DNA from: Pseudonocardia ammonioxydans
Lineage (GTDB): Bacteria > Actinomycetota > Actinomycetes > Mycobacteriales > Pseudonocardiaceae
NCBI RefSeq assembly: GCF_900115005.1
Contig: NZ_FOUY01000013.1
Coordinates: 1-64,000, forward strand
Reading direction: 5' to 3'
Length of the DNA stretch: 64,000 bases
Position 1 is the stretch's first letter. Every line of letters starts with the position of its first letter. This document shows, piece after piece, positions 27,549-36,164 of the stretch. The position numbers and the translations under genes are program-made. The notes below the pieces were generated by a model. It did no database searches, was not told the origin of the DNA, and was given only the letters and a program-made list of their open reading frames with translations.

Positions 27549-28583
27549 GTGCCGCAGGTACTGACCCGCGAGCTGGTCCGGTTCGCGCCGCACGACGGGG
27601 CGCACCGCCCCGCGCTGCGGTGTGCGATCTCGGTCGCCGTCCCGATGCTGACGCTGCTCGTGGCCGGCCGGATCGACCTCGTCGGCGCGGCGGCGTTCGG
27701 CGCGTTCACGGCGATCTTCGCGCGCGACCTGACCGCGCCGGCCCGTAGCGCAGTGCAGGCCGTCTGCGGTCTCGGGCTCACCGCGAGCGTCGCGCTCGGC
27801 GTGGCGGCCGCGCACCTCCCGGCCGCGCCGTGGGGGGCGCTGCTGGTCGTCATCGCCGTCGCCGCCGTGGCGACCGTGGCCGGCGAGATGATCGCCTGGA
27901 AGCCCCGCGGCCCGCTGTTCTTCGTCTTCGCCGCCGGCGCGTTCGCCGGCTCGGCCCCGATGCCGGCGGGCTGGGGCGTGCAGGCCGTCGCGACGACGGC
28001 GGCGACCGCGCTGTTCGCGGTCCTGGTCGGCAGCGCCTGCCGGCTCCTGCCCTCGCACTCCCCGCTGCGCAGGCCGCTGGTGGTGACCGGGTTCCGGGAG
28101 GCCCTGGCACGGCGGCCGGTCACCGACATCGTCGTGGCCTGCCTGCTGACCGTGCCGCTGACCGTCGCGCTCGGCACCGAGCACCACTACTGGGCGCTGG
28201 TGGCGGCCGTCGTCCCGCTGACCGTCGCCGGGACCACCGGCCAGGTGGTACGTGCCGTCATGCGGATCGGCGGGACGGTCGCCGGCCTCGCCGTCGCCGC
28301 CGCCCTGCTCGCCCCCGACCTGCCGACGTGGGGCGTCGTGCTGGTGGTGATCGTGCTGCAGGGGCTCGCCGAGCTGCTGGTGCTGCGCAACTACGCGGTC
28401 GCACTGCTGTTCATCACACCGCTGGCGCTGTTGGTCTCGCACCTCACGCACCCCGGTCCGGCGGGAGCGTTGCTGCTCGACCGGCTGCTGTCGACCTCGA
28501 TCGGGGTCGTCGTCGCGCTGCTCGTGCTCGGCGTCCGGATCACCACCGAGCGGTACCGGCGGGCTCCCGACCCGGCACCCTGA
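27549..28583 (+). CDS. FUSC family integral membrane protein
   Basis: This is a 344-residue protein with about ten hydrophobic segments in two similar halves and a middle region (LPSHSPLRRPLVVTGFREAL), the topology of fusaric-acid-resistance/aromatic acid exporter-like (FUSC) proteins. The second half starts ACLLTVPLTVALGTEHHYWALVAAVV, matching the family core. GTG 27549 follows AAAGGAG by five bases; an earlier in-frame GTG lies inside the operator and lacks such a site. It is probably an efflux component controlled by the divergent MarR. The substrate is unknown, perhaps an aromatic or weak acid. Confidence 0.82.
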   Translation: MPQVLTRELVRFAPHDGAHRPALRCAISVAVPMLTLLVAGRIDLVGAAAFGAFTAIFARDLTAPARSAVQAVCGLGLTASVALGVAAAHLPAAPWGALLVVIAVAAVATVAGEMIAWKPRGPLFFVFAAGAFAGSAPMPAGWGVQAVATTAATALFAVLVGSACRLLPSHSPLRRPLVVTGFREALARRPVTDIVVACLLTVPLTVALGTEHHYWALVAAVVPLTVAGTTGQVVRAVMRIGGTVAGLAVAAALLAPDLPTWGVVLVVIVLQGLAELLVLRNYAVALLFITPLALLVSHLTHPGPAGALLLDRLLSTSIGVVVALLVLGVRITTERYRRAPDPAP

Positions 28584-28642
28584 CCTGCCCGACCTCCGGA
28601 TCGCGGACAGGAACCGACCGCATCGGGTGCGACCGTGGCCCC

Positions 28643-29758
28643 GTGTCCACCACCCGCACCACGACGCCCCGGTTGAGCGCCCGGGCACTCAACCGCGCCG
28701 CCCTCGCCCGCCAGCGCCTGCTCGAGCGCTCCGCGGCCGGCGTGCTCGACACCGTCGCCCACCTCGGCGGCCTGCAGGCCCAGGAACCGCAGGAACCGTT
28801 CACCGGCCTGTGGTCGCGGCTGCGCGGGTTCGACCCGGCCGCGTTGTCGGAGCTGCTTGCCGCACGCCAGGTGGTGCGCATCCATCTGATGCGCGGGACG
28901 GTGCACCTGGTGACCGCCGCGGACGCGCAGGCCTGGCGCCCACGGCACCAGGCGATGCTGCGGCAGCGGATGCTCGGCGCGGCACGCCGCGAACTCGCCG
29001 GGGTCGACCTCGACGCGCTCGCGGAGGCCACGCGCGCGCAGCTCGCCGGTGACACGACGCGCACCGCCGGGGAGATCGGCCGGGCGTTGGCGGCCCGGTG
29101 GCCAGGCCCGGACCCACGGGTCCTCGGGCAGACCGCGGTGGCGCTGGTGCCGATGGTGCAGGTGCCGCCGCGCGGGCTGTGGCGCAGTACCGGCCCGGCG
29201 CGCTACGCGCTGCTGGTGACCTGGTCGGGCGAGCACGATCCCGACGCAGCCGACGCAGCCGACGCGGCCGGTCGGGCGCTGGTCCGCCGCCACCTCGCGG
29301 CGTTCGGGCCGGCCGCGACGGCCGACGTGCGGGCGTGGTCCGGTCTCGCCGGGCTCCCCGCGGCCGTGGCGGCCGTGCGCGACGAGCTCGTGACGTTCCG
29401 CGACGACCGCGGACGCGAACTGCTCGACCTGCCGGACGCACCGCGCCCGGACCCCGACACGCCTGCTCCGGTGCGGTACCTGCCGGCGTTCGACAACGCG
29501 ATCCTCGGCTACCACGACCGCAGCCGCATCATCGACACCGAGCACCGGGGGCTGTCGGTGGCCGGGGCACGGGTCGTGCTCGTCGACGGACGGGTCGCCG
29601 CGACCTGGACCGTCGACGACGGCACGGTCGTCGTCACACCGCTGCGCCGGTTCACCCGGGCCGAGCGGGGCGCGGTCGCCGAGGAGGGCCGGGAACTGGC
29701 CGCGTTCCTCTCCGGTGGGGAGAGCCTGCGCGTGCGGGTCCACGCGTCCCCGTGCTGA
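28643..29758 (+). CDS. HTH_42 winged-helix DNA-binding domain protein
   Basis: This is a 371-residue protein of the HTH_42 (YcaQ/AlkX-related) group. Typical segments are LSARALNRAALARQRLLERS, VAHLGGLQAQEPQEPFTGLW, VVRIHLMRGTVHLVTAADA and VRYLPAFDNAILGYHDRSRI, ending with a beta-rich region. Relatives include DNA glycosylases that unhook interstrand crosslinks, but many actinobacterial members are uncharacterised. GTG 28643 is chosen from the start of similarity; no strong ribosome binding site is visible, so a leaderless transcript is possible. A short Ala-Asp repeat (DAADAADAAG) lies near residue 200. Confidence 0.82.
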   Translation: MSTTRTTTPRLSARALNRAALARQRLLERSAAGVLDTVAHLGGLQAQEPQEPFTGLWSRLRGFDPAALSELLAARQVVRIHLMRGTVHLVTAADAQAWRPRHQAMLRQRMLGAARRELAGVDLDALAEATRAQLAGDTTRTAGEIGRALAARWPGPDPRVLGQTAVALVPMVQVPPRGLWRSTGPARYALLVTWSGEHDPDAADAADAAGRALVRRHLAAFGPAATADVRAWSGLAGLPAAVAAVRDELVTFRDDRGRELLDLPDAPRPDPDTPAPVRYLPAFDNAILGYHDRSRIIDTEHRGLSVAGARVVLVDGRVAATWTVDDGTVVVTPLRRFTRAERGAVAEEGRELAAFLSGGESLRVRVHASPC

Positions 29759-29769
29759 CCGGCTCGCAC

Positions 29770-30021
29770 TCAGCAGGCCTCGGCCAGGAGATCCACCAGG
29801 TCGGCGCGGGCGAGACGTTCGAGCAGCTCGGGCAGGGCGGCCTCCGGCAGGCCCTGGCCCTGCAGCTGCTGCGCGCAGCGCGCCGTCACCCCGGTCACGA
29901 CCGGCCGGGTGACCCGGCCCTCGAACTCGGCGACCAGGCGGTCGCTCACCGACAGCACCGCCTCGGCCCGTCCCCGGGACACACGTTGCTGCGGCTCCGT
30001 ACCGGTCACGACAAGGTTCAC
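29770..30021 (-). CDS. Small three-helix-bundle-type hypothetical protein (second copy)
   Basis: This is an 83-residue helical protein if started at GTG 30021; GTG 30009 or an upstream start at 30123 is also possible because no ribosome binding site is convincing. The core LSVSDRLVAEFEGRVTRPVV ... LPEALPELLERLARADLVDLL-type pattern parallels the protein at 16744-16962. Function unknown. It converges with the HTH_42 gene with an 11-base gap and lies downstream of the MFS transporter on the opposite side. Confidence 0.5.
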   Translation of the reverse strand: MNLVVTGTEPQQRVSRGRAEAVLSVSDRLVAEFEGRVTRPVVTGVTARCAQQLQGQGLPEAALPELLERLARADLVDLLAEAC

Positions 30022-30132
30022 GAACCCCACTTTCCCCGGCCGGATGAACACCCGGTGACACCCGAGGAGGCCGGGGCCGATCGAACGGTGCAACGCCCCG
30101 CGAACAGCCCGGGCCGGGGGCATCGGCCCTGG

Positions 30133-31374
30133 TCAGCCCGCGGAGACCCGCACGGCCTCCGGCCCGGTGGGGCGAGTCACCGCCGACACGGTCCCGACCA
30201 CGAGCAGCACCAGCAGCGCGACGAGCACGACCAGCAGCGGCACCTCCCACCCGCCGGTGCGCTCGTACGCCGCCCCCACCACCAGCGGTGCAGTGGCGGC
30301 CACCAGGTAGCCGCCGCCCTGCACCAGCGCCGACATCCGGCGGTTCTCGGTCAGGTCCCGGGCCCGGCGCACCACCAGCGCGAAGATCACCGTGATGCCG
30401 CCGCCCTGGGCCGCGCCGCCCAGCATCGACCACACCGGCCACGATCCCGGTGCGAGGAGCAGCCCGAGCGGCAGCGCGGTCCAGACGACGCCCACGAGCG
30501 CCATCGGCATCCACGGCGCGGGGCAGACCCGCAGCAGGACCGGGACACCGAACGCGCCCGCGATCGCCGAGATCTGGAACAGCGACGCGGCGACCCCGGC
30601 GCCCTCCGGGGTCATGCCGAGCTCGTCGGTCAGCAGCACCGGTAGCCAGGCCGTGACGCCGTAGTAGGCGAAGGCCTGGCCGGCGAACGCGACCGTCAGT
30701 CCCCAGACAACCGGTCGCCGCCACCAGACCGGCCCGGTCGTCTCCCCGGCCGGACGGGTGCCGGCCGCGTCACCGTCGTCGTCGGGCAGGTGGCGGGTCG
30801 CGAGCCACCACGACAGCCCGGCCACCACGGCCAGCCCGCCCCACACCGCCAGCGCGAACCGCCAGTCGGTGGCACCCGCGATCGGCGCGGTCAGCGAGAG
30901 GGTCGCCATCGAGCCGACGTTGAGCGTCGCGGTGTAGAGCCCGAGCACCGGCCCGGCCCGGCGCGACAGGTCCCGGCCGATGATCACGGGTACCGCGACG
31001 TTCCCGACGGTCACCGCGGCGCCGATCAGCAGCGTCCCCGCGACCGCCGTGCCGAGGCCCCCGACCGATCTCAGGACGATGCCCGCGGCGAGCACCGCCA
31101 GCGCGACCAGCACACCCCGCCCGAGCCCGGTCCGGGCCAGCAACGCCGACGCCGCCGGCGTCGCGAGACCGAAGCAGAGCACCGGCAGGCTGGTCAGCAG
31201 GCCGGCGGTCGCCGCGTCGATCCCCAGGTCGGCCTGGATGTCGCCGGTCACCGCGGAGACCGCCACGATCGGCCCGCGCAGGTTCAACGCCAGCAGGACG
31301 ATCGCGGTGATCAGCAGTGCGGGGGCGACGGCCCGGCGGGTGGGGGTGGGATGCGTCGTGGACACCGGGTCCAT
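30133..31374 (-). CDS. MFS transporter, CynX/NimT type
   Basis: This is a 413-residue transporter with 12 hydrophobic segments. The opening LLALNLRGPIVAVSAVTGDI and VGNVAVPVIIGRDLSRRAG match the cyanate/2-nitroimidazole (CynX/NimT) branch of the major facilitator superfamily. ATG 31374 (MDPVSTTHP) is chosen; an upstream GTG at 31401 has no ribosome binding site. It follows the Rieske/HDO gene set on the same strand with a 105-base gap. It could import the substrate or export the product of that system, but independent function is equally possible. Confidence 0.85.
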   Translation of the reverse strand: MDPVSTTHPTPTRRAVAPALLITAIVLLALNLRGPIVAVSAVTGDIQADLGIDAATAGLLTSLPVLCFGLATPAASALLARTGLGRGVLVALAVLAAGIVLRSVGGLGTAVAGTLLIGAAVTVGNVAVPVIIGRDLSRRAGPVLGLYTATLNVGSMATLSLTAPIAGATDWRFALAVWGGLAVVAGLSWWLATRHLPDDDGDAAGTRPAGETTGPVWWRRPVVWGLTVAFAGQAFAYYGVTAWLPVLLTDELGMTPEGAGVAASLFQISAIAGAFGVPVLLRVCPAPWMPMALVGVVWTALPLGLLLAPGSWPVWSMLGGAAQGGGITVIFALVVRRARDLTENRRMSALVQGGGYLVAATAPLVVGAAYERTGGWEVPLLVVLVALLVLLVVGTVSAVTRPTGPEAVRVSAG

Positions 31375-31479
31375 GCTGGCGTCCGCCGCGCTCCGCGGCA
31401 CCCGGTCGTGAGCAAGGACAAGTTCCCGCGATCAGGACAGGACGTGGACCGCGACGACCGACGTGCGTCGCTCCACCGC

Positions 31480-31857
31480 TCAGGACGCGGTGTCCCCGAG
31501 CCGCCGTGCCCCGACCGCGCGGCGACGCATGGCGGCCTCCGCGAGCTCGGCGTCGACGCCGACGTAGACGTGCCCGTCCTCCTCCCGCACCGGGAACACG
31601 GTGATCGGGCGGGTCGCCGGCGGGCACAACGGCTCACCGGAGGCGTAGTCGAACACGCTGCCGTGACAGGAGCACAGCAGACCCTCGTCGGTCACCTTGC
31701 CGCTGGAGAGCAGGCAGTCCAGATGGCTGCAGTAGTTGGAGGTCGCGTGGACCTCGCCGTCGGAACGCGAGAGCGCGACCTCGACCTCACCGGCGAAGAA
31801 CCTGCGCACGACCCCCTCGGGGATCTGGCCGGAACGGGCGATCTTGTGGAACTCCAC
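31480..31857 (-). CDS. Rieske [2Fe-2S] ferredoxin (1)
   Basis: This is a 125-residue Rieske protein. The cluster ligands are in CSHLDC (Cys and His of C-x-H) and CSCHGS (C-x2-H), 18 residues apart; the segment FDYASGEPLCPPATRPI after them is the proline-loop region. There is no membrane helix, so it is a soluble electron carrier. GTG 31857 follows AGGAG by five bases and lies eight bases after the reductase stop, so the two genes are co-transcribed and probably co-translated. It should pass electrons from the FAD reductase to an oxygenase. Confidence 0.92.
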   Translation of the reverse strand: MEFHKIARSGQIPEGVVRRFFAGEVEVALSRSDGEVHATSNYCSHLDCLLSSGKVTDEGLLCSCHGSVFDYASGEPLCPPATRPITVFPVREEDGHVYVGVDAELAEAAMRRRAVGARRLGDTAS

Positions 31858-31865
31858 GATGACTC

Positions 31866-33092
31866 CTAGGCGGTGATGCTGTCGAGCAGGTCGAAGAGGT
31901 CCTGGTCGTCGTCGGCCAGGGCCTCGCGCGGGACCGGGGTCCCGAGCGCGAGGAGCCGGCGGGCCGCGGGGACGTCGCCCCCGCGTTCGACGGCGAAGGC
32001 CGCACGGACGCAGCCGTCGGCCAGGTAGAAGGCGGTGAAGTCCCGCTCGGTGACGCTGCCGCGGATCACGATCTCGGCGTCGGCGGGGGCGTGGCCGACG
32101 AACTGGAGGTTGAGGTCGTACTGGTCGGACCAGAACCACGGCGCCTCGGCGGGCGGGGTCGGCTTGCCGAGCAGTGCCCGTGCCACCGTCCCGCCCTGGG
32201 TCGTGGCGTTGTCGACGTGTTCGATGCGCAGGTACCCCTCCCCCGCGGCGCGGGTCGCGACGTCCCCCGCGGCGAAGACCCCCGGAGCGGAGGTGCGGCA
32301 GGCGTCGTCGACGACGATGCCGCCGCGGACCGGGTCGGTGGCGATGCCGGCGGCCCGGGCCAGTTCGTCGTTCGGCACCGACCCGACGGCGACGACCACC
32401 AGGTCGGCCGCCACGGGCCCGGCCGCCGTGCGGATCACGACCCCGTCCGCGGTCTCCTCGATCGACCCGATCTCCTGCCCGCACCGCAGGTCCACCCCGT
32501 GGTCGCGGGCCAGGTCCGCGCAGAACCCGGCCATGCCCGGGCCGAGCTGCCCGAGCATCGGCAGCTGCCCGGCCTCCAGGACGGTCACGTCGATCCCCCG
32601 CGCACGGGCCGAGGACGCCACCTCGGCGCCGATCAGCCCGCCGCCGACGACGGCGAGCCGCTCGACCGCCGGCAGCGCGTCGCGCAGCCGGGTGGCGTCG
32701 GCGACGGTGCGCAGGTGCAGGACGCGCTCGCCGGCGAGGCCCGGCAGGGTGCGGGCCCGGACGCCGGTGGCGAGCAGGACAGCGTCCGCGTCGATCCGGG
32801 AGCCGTCGGCGAGCACCACCTCGCCCGGGGCGACGGCCGCCGCCGCACTGCCGGGCCGCAGCACGACGTCATTCGCGGCGGCCCAGGCCTCGTCGAGCAG
32901 CACCAGGTCGGCGGAGCCGGACTCGCCGGTCAGGAAGTCCTTCGACAGCGGCGGACGCTGGTAGGGCAGATGGGGCTCGTCGGACAGGACGGTCACCGGG
33001 CCGTCGAAGCCCCGGCGGCGCAACATCCGCACCGCAGCGACGGCGGCCTGGCCGGCACCCACGGTGACCAGGCTGCGGGGTAGGTCGGGCAT
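31866..33092 (-). CDS. FAD-dependent ferredoxin reductase (BphA4/CamA type)
   Basis: This is a 408-residue NAD(P)H:ferredoxin reductase. The FAD motif LVTVGAGQAAVAAVRMLRR is at the N terminus, LPYQRPPLSKDFL follows, the NAD motif LAVVGGGLIGAEVASSARA is near residue 150, and APGVFAAGDVA is near 270. The C-terminal domain ends DFTAFYLADGCVRAAFAVER. This is the oxygenase-coupled reductase family. ATG 33092 shares one base with the stop of the upstream Rieske gene (TGATG). It sits between two Rieske genes, so it can reduce one or both. Confidence 0.93.
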   Translation of the reverse strand: MPDLPRSLVTVGAGQAAVAAVRMLRRRGFDGPVTVLSDEPHLPYQRPPLSKDFLTGESGSADLVLLDEAWAAANDVVLRPGSAAAAVAPGEVVLADGSRIDADAVLLATGVRARTLPGLAGERVLHLRTVADATRLRDALPAVERLAVVGGGLIGAEVASSARARGIDVTVLEAGQLPMLGQLGPGMAGFCADLARDHGVDLRCGQEIGSIEETADGVVIRTAAGPVAADLVVVAVGSVPNDELARAAGIATDPVRGGIVVDDACRTSAPGVFAAGDVATRAAGEGYLRIEHVDNATTQGGTVARALLGKPTPPAEAPWFWSDQYDLNLQFVGHAPADAEIVIRGSVTERDFTAFYLADGCVRAAFAVERGGDVPAARRLLALGTPVPREALADDDQDLFDLLDSITA

Positions 33093-33433
33093 CAGATCTC
33101 CTCGTGGCTGCGGGGCCGGGGGTCGACGTGCACCACGCCGTCGACGATCCGGACGTCGTGCACCGGCTGGCACTCGTCGCGCCCCTCGGCCCGGCCGGTC
33201 TCGGGATCGAACGCCCACTGGTGGGCCGGGCACACGACCCGGCCCTGCCAGACGACGCCACGGGCCAACGACCGTCCCTTGTGGACGCAGACGTCGTCGA
33301 AGGCGAAGACCCGGTCGCCGACGAGGAACAGCGCGACGGCGCGGTCGCCGAGCTCGACCCGGGTCCGGCGCCGGCGCGCGAGGTCGGCGTAGCGGACGGT
33401 GGCGATCCAGTGGGTGGTGTCGGTGTCGGTCAC
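33092..33433 (-). CDS. Rieske [2Fe-2S] protein (2), NirD-like
   Basis: This is a 113-residue single-domain Rieske protein: CVHKGRSL (C-x-H) and CPAHQWAFD (C-x2-H), 18 residues apart, then PETGRAEGRD and a closing beta pair. The Arg-rich segment DLARRRRTRVELGDRAV precedes the cluster. It is similar in size to NirD and to biphenyl-dioxygenase ferredoxins. It lies 63 bases downstream of the HDO gene and overlaps the reductase gene, making it the more likely direct electron donor to the HDO (inference). Confidence 0.9.
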   Translation of the reverse strand: MTDTDTTHWIATVRYADLARRRRTRVELGDRAVALFLVGDRVFAFDDVCVHKGRSLARGVVWQGRVVCPAHQWAFDPETGRAEGRDECQPVHDVRIVDGVVHVDPRPRSHEEI

Positions 33434-33496
33434 GAGCCCTCCTCCCTGGCGTCGGGCCGCGGCGGGTGCGGTCGGGCACCCGCCGCGGCGGGGCGG

Positions 33497-34237
33497 TCAG
33501 AGGGTGGGCGCGACGTAGGTGTCGTAGAGCGCGCGGGTGTAGGAGAAGCGCATCTCCGCGCCCCAGCGCACGAACTGCAGGCAACGCTGCTGCAGTTCCG
33601 GGGTGTCGGCGTGGTCGAGCACGATCTGGAAGCCCCGCTCGCCGTGCACCTCGTCCGAGGTGATGTGCAGGTCGAAGAACTCGATCTCGTCCTCGGTGAA
33701 GCCGTAGGCCTCGCGCAGCGGCACGATCTGCTTCTTGTAGATGCTCGGCACCTGCGACTCGAGGCCGACGACCAGCGCGGCGGTGGCGACCACGAAGTGC
33801 TCGCGCATCGCGACCGCGTAGCACCAGGACTGCAGACCGCGGGTGACCGCGTTCATGTTGTCCGGGTTCTCGATCCGCTCCCGGCTGGTCCCGCACGCCT
33901 CGCCGAACCGGATGAGGAGGTCGGTGTGCCGGATGTCGGCGAGCTCCTCCTCGTACATGTTCTGGAGGGTGAAGTCCTTGGCGTCGGTGCAGTGGTCGGG
34001 GGTGTTGCCGTAGATGTAGCCGAGGTAGTCGGCGAACGGCCCGACGTAGTGGTAGTGGTTCTCGGCCCAGCGGCTGAAGTGCTCGCGGGTCAGCGTGCCG
34101 TCCGCCCAGGCCTTCGAGAACGAGGCGTTCTTCGCCTCGCGGCCCTTGATCGCGTCCTCCAGGGCGGCCCGGAAGTCCTCCCGGGACAGCATCCCCGGGG
34201 CGGGTGTCCCGGTGGTCTCGTCGACGGTCAGGGTCAT
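33497..34237 (-). CDS. Haem-oxygenase-like diiron oxidase (PqqC/TenA/CADD-like)
   Basis: This is a 246-residue all-helical protein of the PqqC/TenA fold. Glu97 and His104 (YEEELADIRH), Glu160 (VVGLESQVP), His191, Asp195 and His198 (DLHITSDEVH) have the spacing E-x6-H ... E ... H-x3-D-x2-H that supplies the two-iron site in CADD-type HDO enzymes. The full ligand set therefore appears present, unlike in thiaminase-type TenA. ATG 34237 has GGAGG eight bases upstream. It heads an operon with two Rieske proteins and a reductase, suggesting an O2-activating enzyme with a dedicated electron supply. The substrate is not known; no other oxygenase is in the operon. Confidence 0.8.
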   Translation of the reverse strand: MTLTVDETTGTPAPGMLSREDFRAALEDAIKGREAKNASFSKAWADGTLTREHFSRWAENHYHYVGPFADYLGYIYGNTPDHCTDAKDFTLQNMYEEELADIRHTDLLIRFGEACGTSRERIENPDNMNAVTRGLQSWCYAVAMREHFVVATAALVVGLESQVPSIYKKQIVPLREAYGFTEDEIEFFDLHITSDEVHGERGFQIVLDHADTPELQQRCLQFVRWGAEMRFSYTRALYDTYVAPTL

Positions 34238-34446
34238 GGCGAACCCTCCAGAGGAGTGGGTGTTCGGTGTCGGGTGAACCGGCCGAAGGGTCTGCCTCCG
34301 ACCCGGTGACCTCGACGTTATGCGGGCCGGCACGCCGGATCGCCGGTCATTGCGCACAACGATCGATGCGTTCTTGCAGCACTTCGCACCCGGTGCGTCC
34401 CGGTGGCACAGGGGGCGACGACGGAGACGACGACAGCGACGACGAC
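34238..34446. promoter_or_regulatory. Upstream region of the HDO/Rieske operon
   Basis: This region lies between the HDO start and the terminator of the preceding gene. TTGCGCACAA at 34350-34359 is nearly palindromic and CATAAC lies at 34317-34322 on the minus strand, about 85 bases before the start; these are the best promoter or operator candidates. At 34417-34449 a GAC triplet repeat (GACGACGGAGACGACGACAG...) is seen. No gene is supported. Confidence 0.35.
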
Positions 34447-34486
34447 GGCCCCGGACCCGCAGGCGGGCGCCTGCGGGTCCGGGGCC
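34447..34486 (-). terminator. 19-bp perfect stem terminator after the large transporter
   Basis: The 19 bases at 34447-34465 (GGCCCCGGACCCGCAGGCG) pair perfectly with 34468-34486 across a two-base centre, 20 bases beyond the stop of the transporter gene. It is one of the strongest hairpins in the window, and separates that gene from the HDO operon. Confidence 0.8.
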
Positions 34487-34505
34487 GTGGACGTGCCGTG
34501 AGGGG

Positions 34506-36164
34506 TCAGAAGAAGGTCGCGGCCACCAGCGTCGAGACCGCCAGCCCGGCCATCACCGGCAGGAAGCACCGGCGGGCGAGCTCGATGACGGGCACGCGGG
34601 TCACCCCGGCGACGACCAGCAGTGACGACCAGGCGACGAGGACGCCGCCGCCGGCCCAGATCGAGCCCATCTGCCCGACGGCGGCCAGCGTCGCCGGGTC
34701 CACGCCGACCGTCGGTCCCAGTGCACCGGCGAGCGAACCGGTCATCGGCAGCCCGGAGAAGCCGGAGCCGTCGAGCCCGCCGAGCAGCCCGACGATCAGC
34801 ACTCCGAAACACATGACGACGGGGTTGTCCGGGATGAGGTGCTGCGCGGACACGACGAGGTCGAGCAACAGCGACGGTGCCTGCGCGTCGTCGGGCAGCC
34901 CCAGGATCTCGCCCGCGAAGTCGGAGTTCCCCATGAAGAAGAACCCGGCGATCGGCAGGACCGCACCCATCGCCCGGAACGCGAAGACCAGCCCGTCGGT
35001 GACGTGCTCCCCGACCGAGGACAGCGCGGCCCGGGGGCCGTCGAGCGCGATGCAGGCCAGCACGGCGAGCACGACCGCGAGCCCGCCGACCAGCGCCGCG
35101 GCGGAGCCGCTCTCGACCGGCGGCACGAGCGACAGCTCGCCGAGCACCAGATAGACGATCATCAATCCGAACGTCACCGGAACCGCGACGGCGAAGACCC
35201 TCGCCAGCCGCTCGGTGCGCGGGTCCTGGGGCACGGTGTCCCGCCCGGCCGGCTCCGCGTCGCGGTCCGGAACGTCCCCGGACCCACCCGACGGCGGTGG
35301 CGCCGCACCGTTCGCGTCGCTCTCCCCGGTCCGGGGCCCGCCACCCACCGCCGCGCCGACCGCGACCCGTTCCTCGACCTGCTCGGTCACGGCGATCGGC
35401 TCGGCCCCGCTGCCGCCGGCCTCTCGTGCACCGAGCAGGCGCAGCCGCAGCCGGCGGACCAGCCCGGCCGAGGGCCGCGGCCCGACGACGACACCGGACT
35501 CCCACTCCTCGAGGTGCGCGTCCGAGGGTGCCCGCATGTGCCGGGCCAGCAGCGCCCCCATGATCGCGAGCGCGGTGATCCCGGTGACGATCGAGAGGAC
35601 GAGTGCGACGTCGGCGACCCGGCCCGGATCGGTCCCGGCCGCGGTCGCGGAGAGGCCCGGTGCCACCTGCATGACGTAGTCGCTGGACAGCGCCATGCCC
35701 TGGCCGGCCACCGCGATCGCCATGGCGGCCCCCATCGCTGGGAGCCCGGCCCGGATCGCGGCCGGCACCAGGATCGCGCCGATCAACGGGACCGCGGGCG
35801 TCGGCCAGAAGAACAGGCTGACCACGAACGTGACCACGATCAGCACGGTCCAGGCGGACCAGCCGCCGCGCATCACCTTCTGGAACGGGGTGACCATGCG
35901 CTGGTCGGCGCGCATCGCCCGGAGCGCGCCGAGCAGGGCCGTCACCATCGCGATGATCAGGAAGATGTTGAACAGTTCGGCCGCCGCGGTCAACGTGGCG
36001 TTGAAGATGGCCTGGACGGCGACGATCGGGTCGGCCGTCACGGTCCAGGCCGTCGCGACCGTCGCCAGCAGGGCCGGTACCAGGACGTTCCTCCGGGCGA
36101 TCATCGTGCCGAGGATCAGGATTACGCCGCCCAGATAGACCCAGTGCGCAGCAGTCAGAGCCAC
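34506..36164 (-). CDS. Large integral membrane transporter-like protein, family not identified
   Basis: This is a 552-residue protein with about 11-12 hydrophobic segments. A long charged, probably cytoplasmic loop (about residues 215-335) is rich in Gly, Pro, Glu and Arg. Conserved-looking signatures include AGQGMALSSDYVMQVAPGLS, MGAVLPIAGFFFMGNSDFAG and the C-terminal LLGGLDGSGFSGLPMTGSLA with QMGSIWAGGG, a helix-hairpin style seen in ion-transporter-superfamily (DcuC/GntP/NhaC-like) carriers. I do not recognise the exact family. GTG 36164 follows AAGGAGG by five bases. It is divergent from a gamma-glutamyltransferase operon, so uptake of an amino acid or peptide-like acid is a fair guess. 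Confidence 0.7.
   Translation of the reverse strand: MALTAAHWVYLGGVILILGTMIARRNVLVPALLATVATAWTVTADPIVAVQAIFNATLTAAAELFNIFLIIAMVTALLGALRAMRADQRMVTPFQKVMRGGWSAWTVLIVVTFVVSLFFWPTPAVPLIGAILVPAAIRAGLPAMGAAMAIAVAGQGMALSSDYVMQVAPGLSATAAGTDPGRVADVALVLSIVTGITALAIMGALLARHMRAPSDAHLEEWESGVVVGPRPSAGLVRRLRLRLLGAREAGGSGAEPIAVTEQVEERVAVGAAVGGGPRTGESDANGAAPPPSGGSGDVPDRDAEPAGRDTVPQDPRTERLARVFAVAVPVTFGLMIVYLVLGELSLVPPVESGSAAALVGGLAVVLAVLACIALDGPRAALSSVGEHVTDGLVFAFRAMGAVLPIAGFFFMGNSDFAGEILGLPDDAQAPSLLLDLVVSAQHLIPDNPVVMCFGVLIVGLLGGLDGSGFSGLPMTGSLAGALGPTVGVDPATLAAVGQMGSIWAGGGVLVAWSSLLVVAGVTRVPVIELARRCFLPVMAGLAVSTLVAATFF

Noticed and set aside
33497-34237. Thiaminase TenA as the primary call
   Set aside because: The six-residue diiron ligand pattern and the Rieske/reductase neighbours do not fit a thiamine salvage enzyme.
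34417-34449. GAC triplet run as a gene or regulatory array
   Set aside because: Short low-complexity run next to a terminator; no further support.
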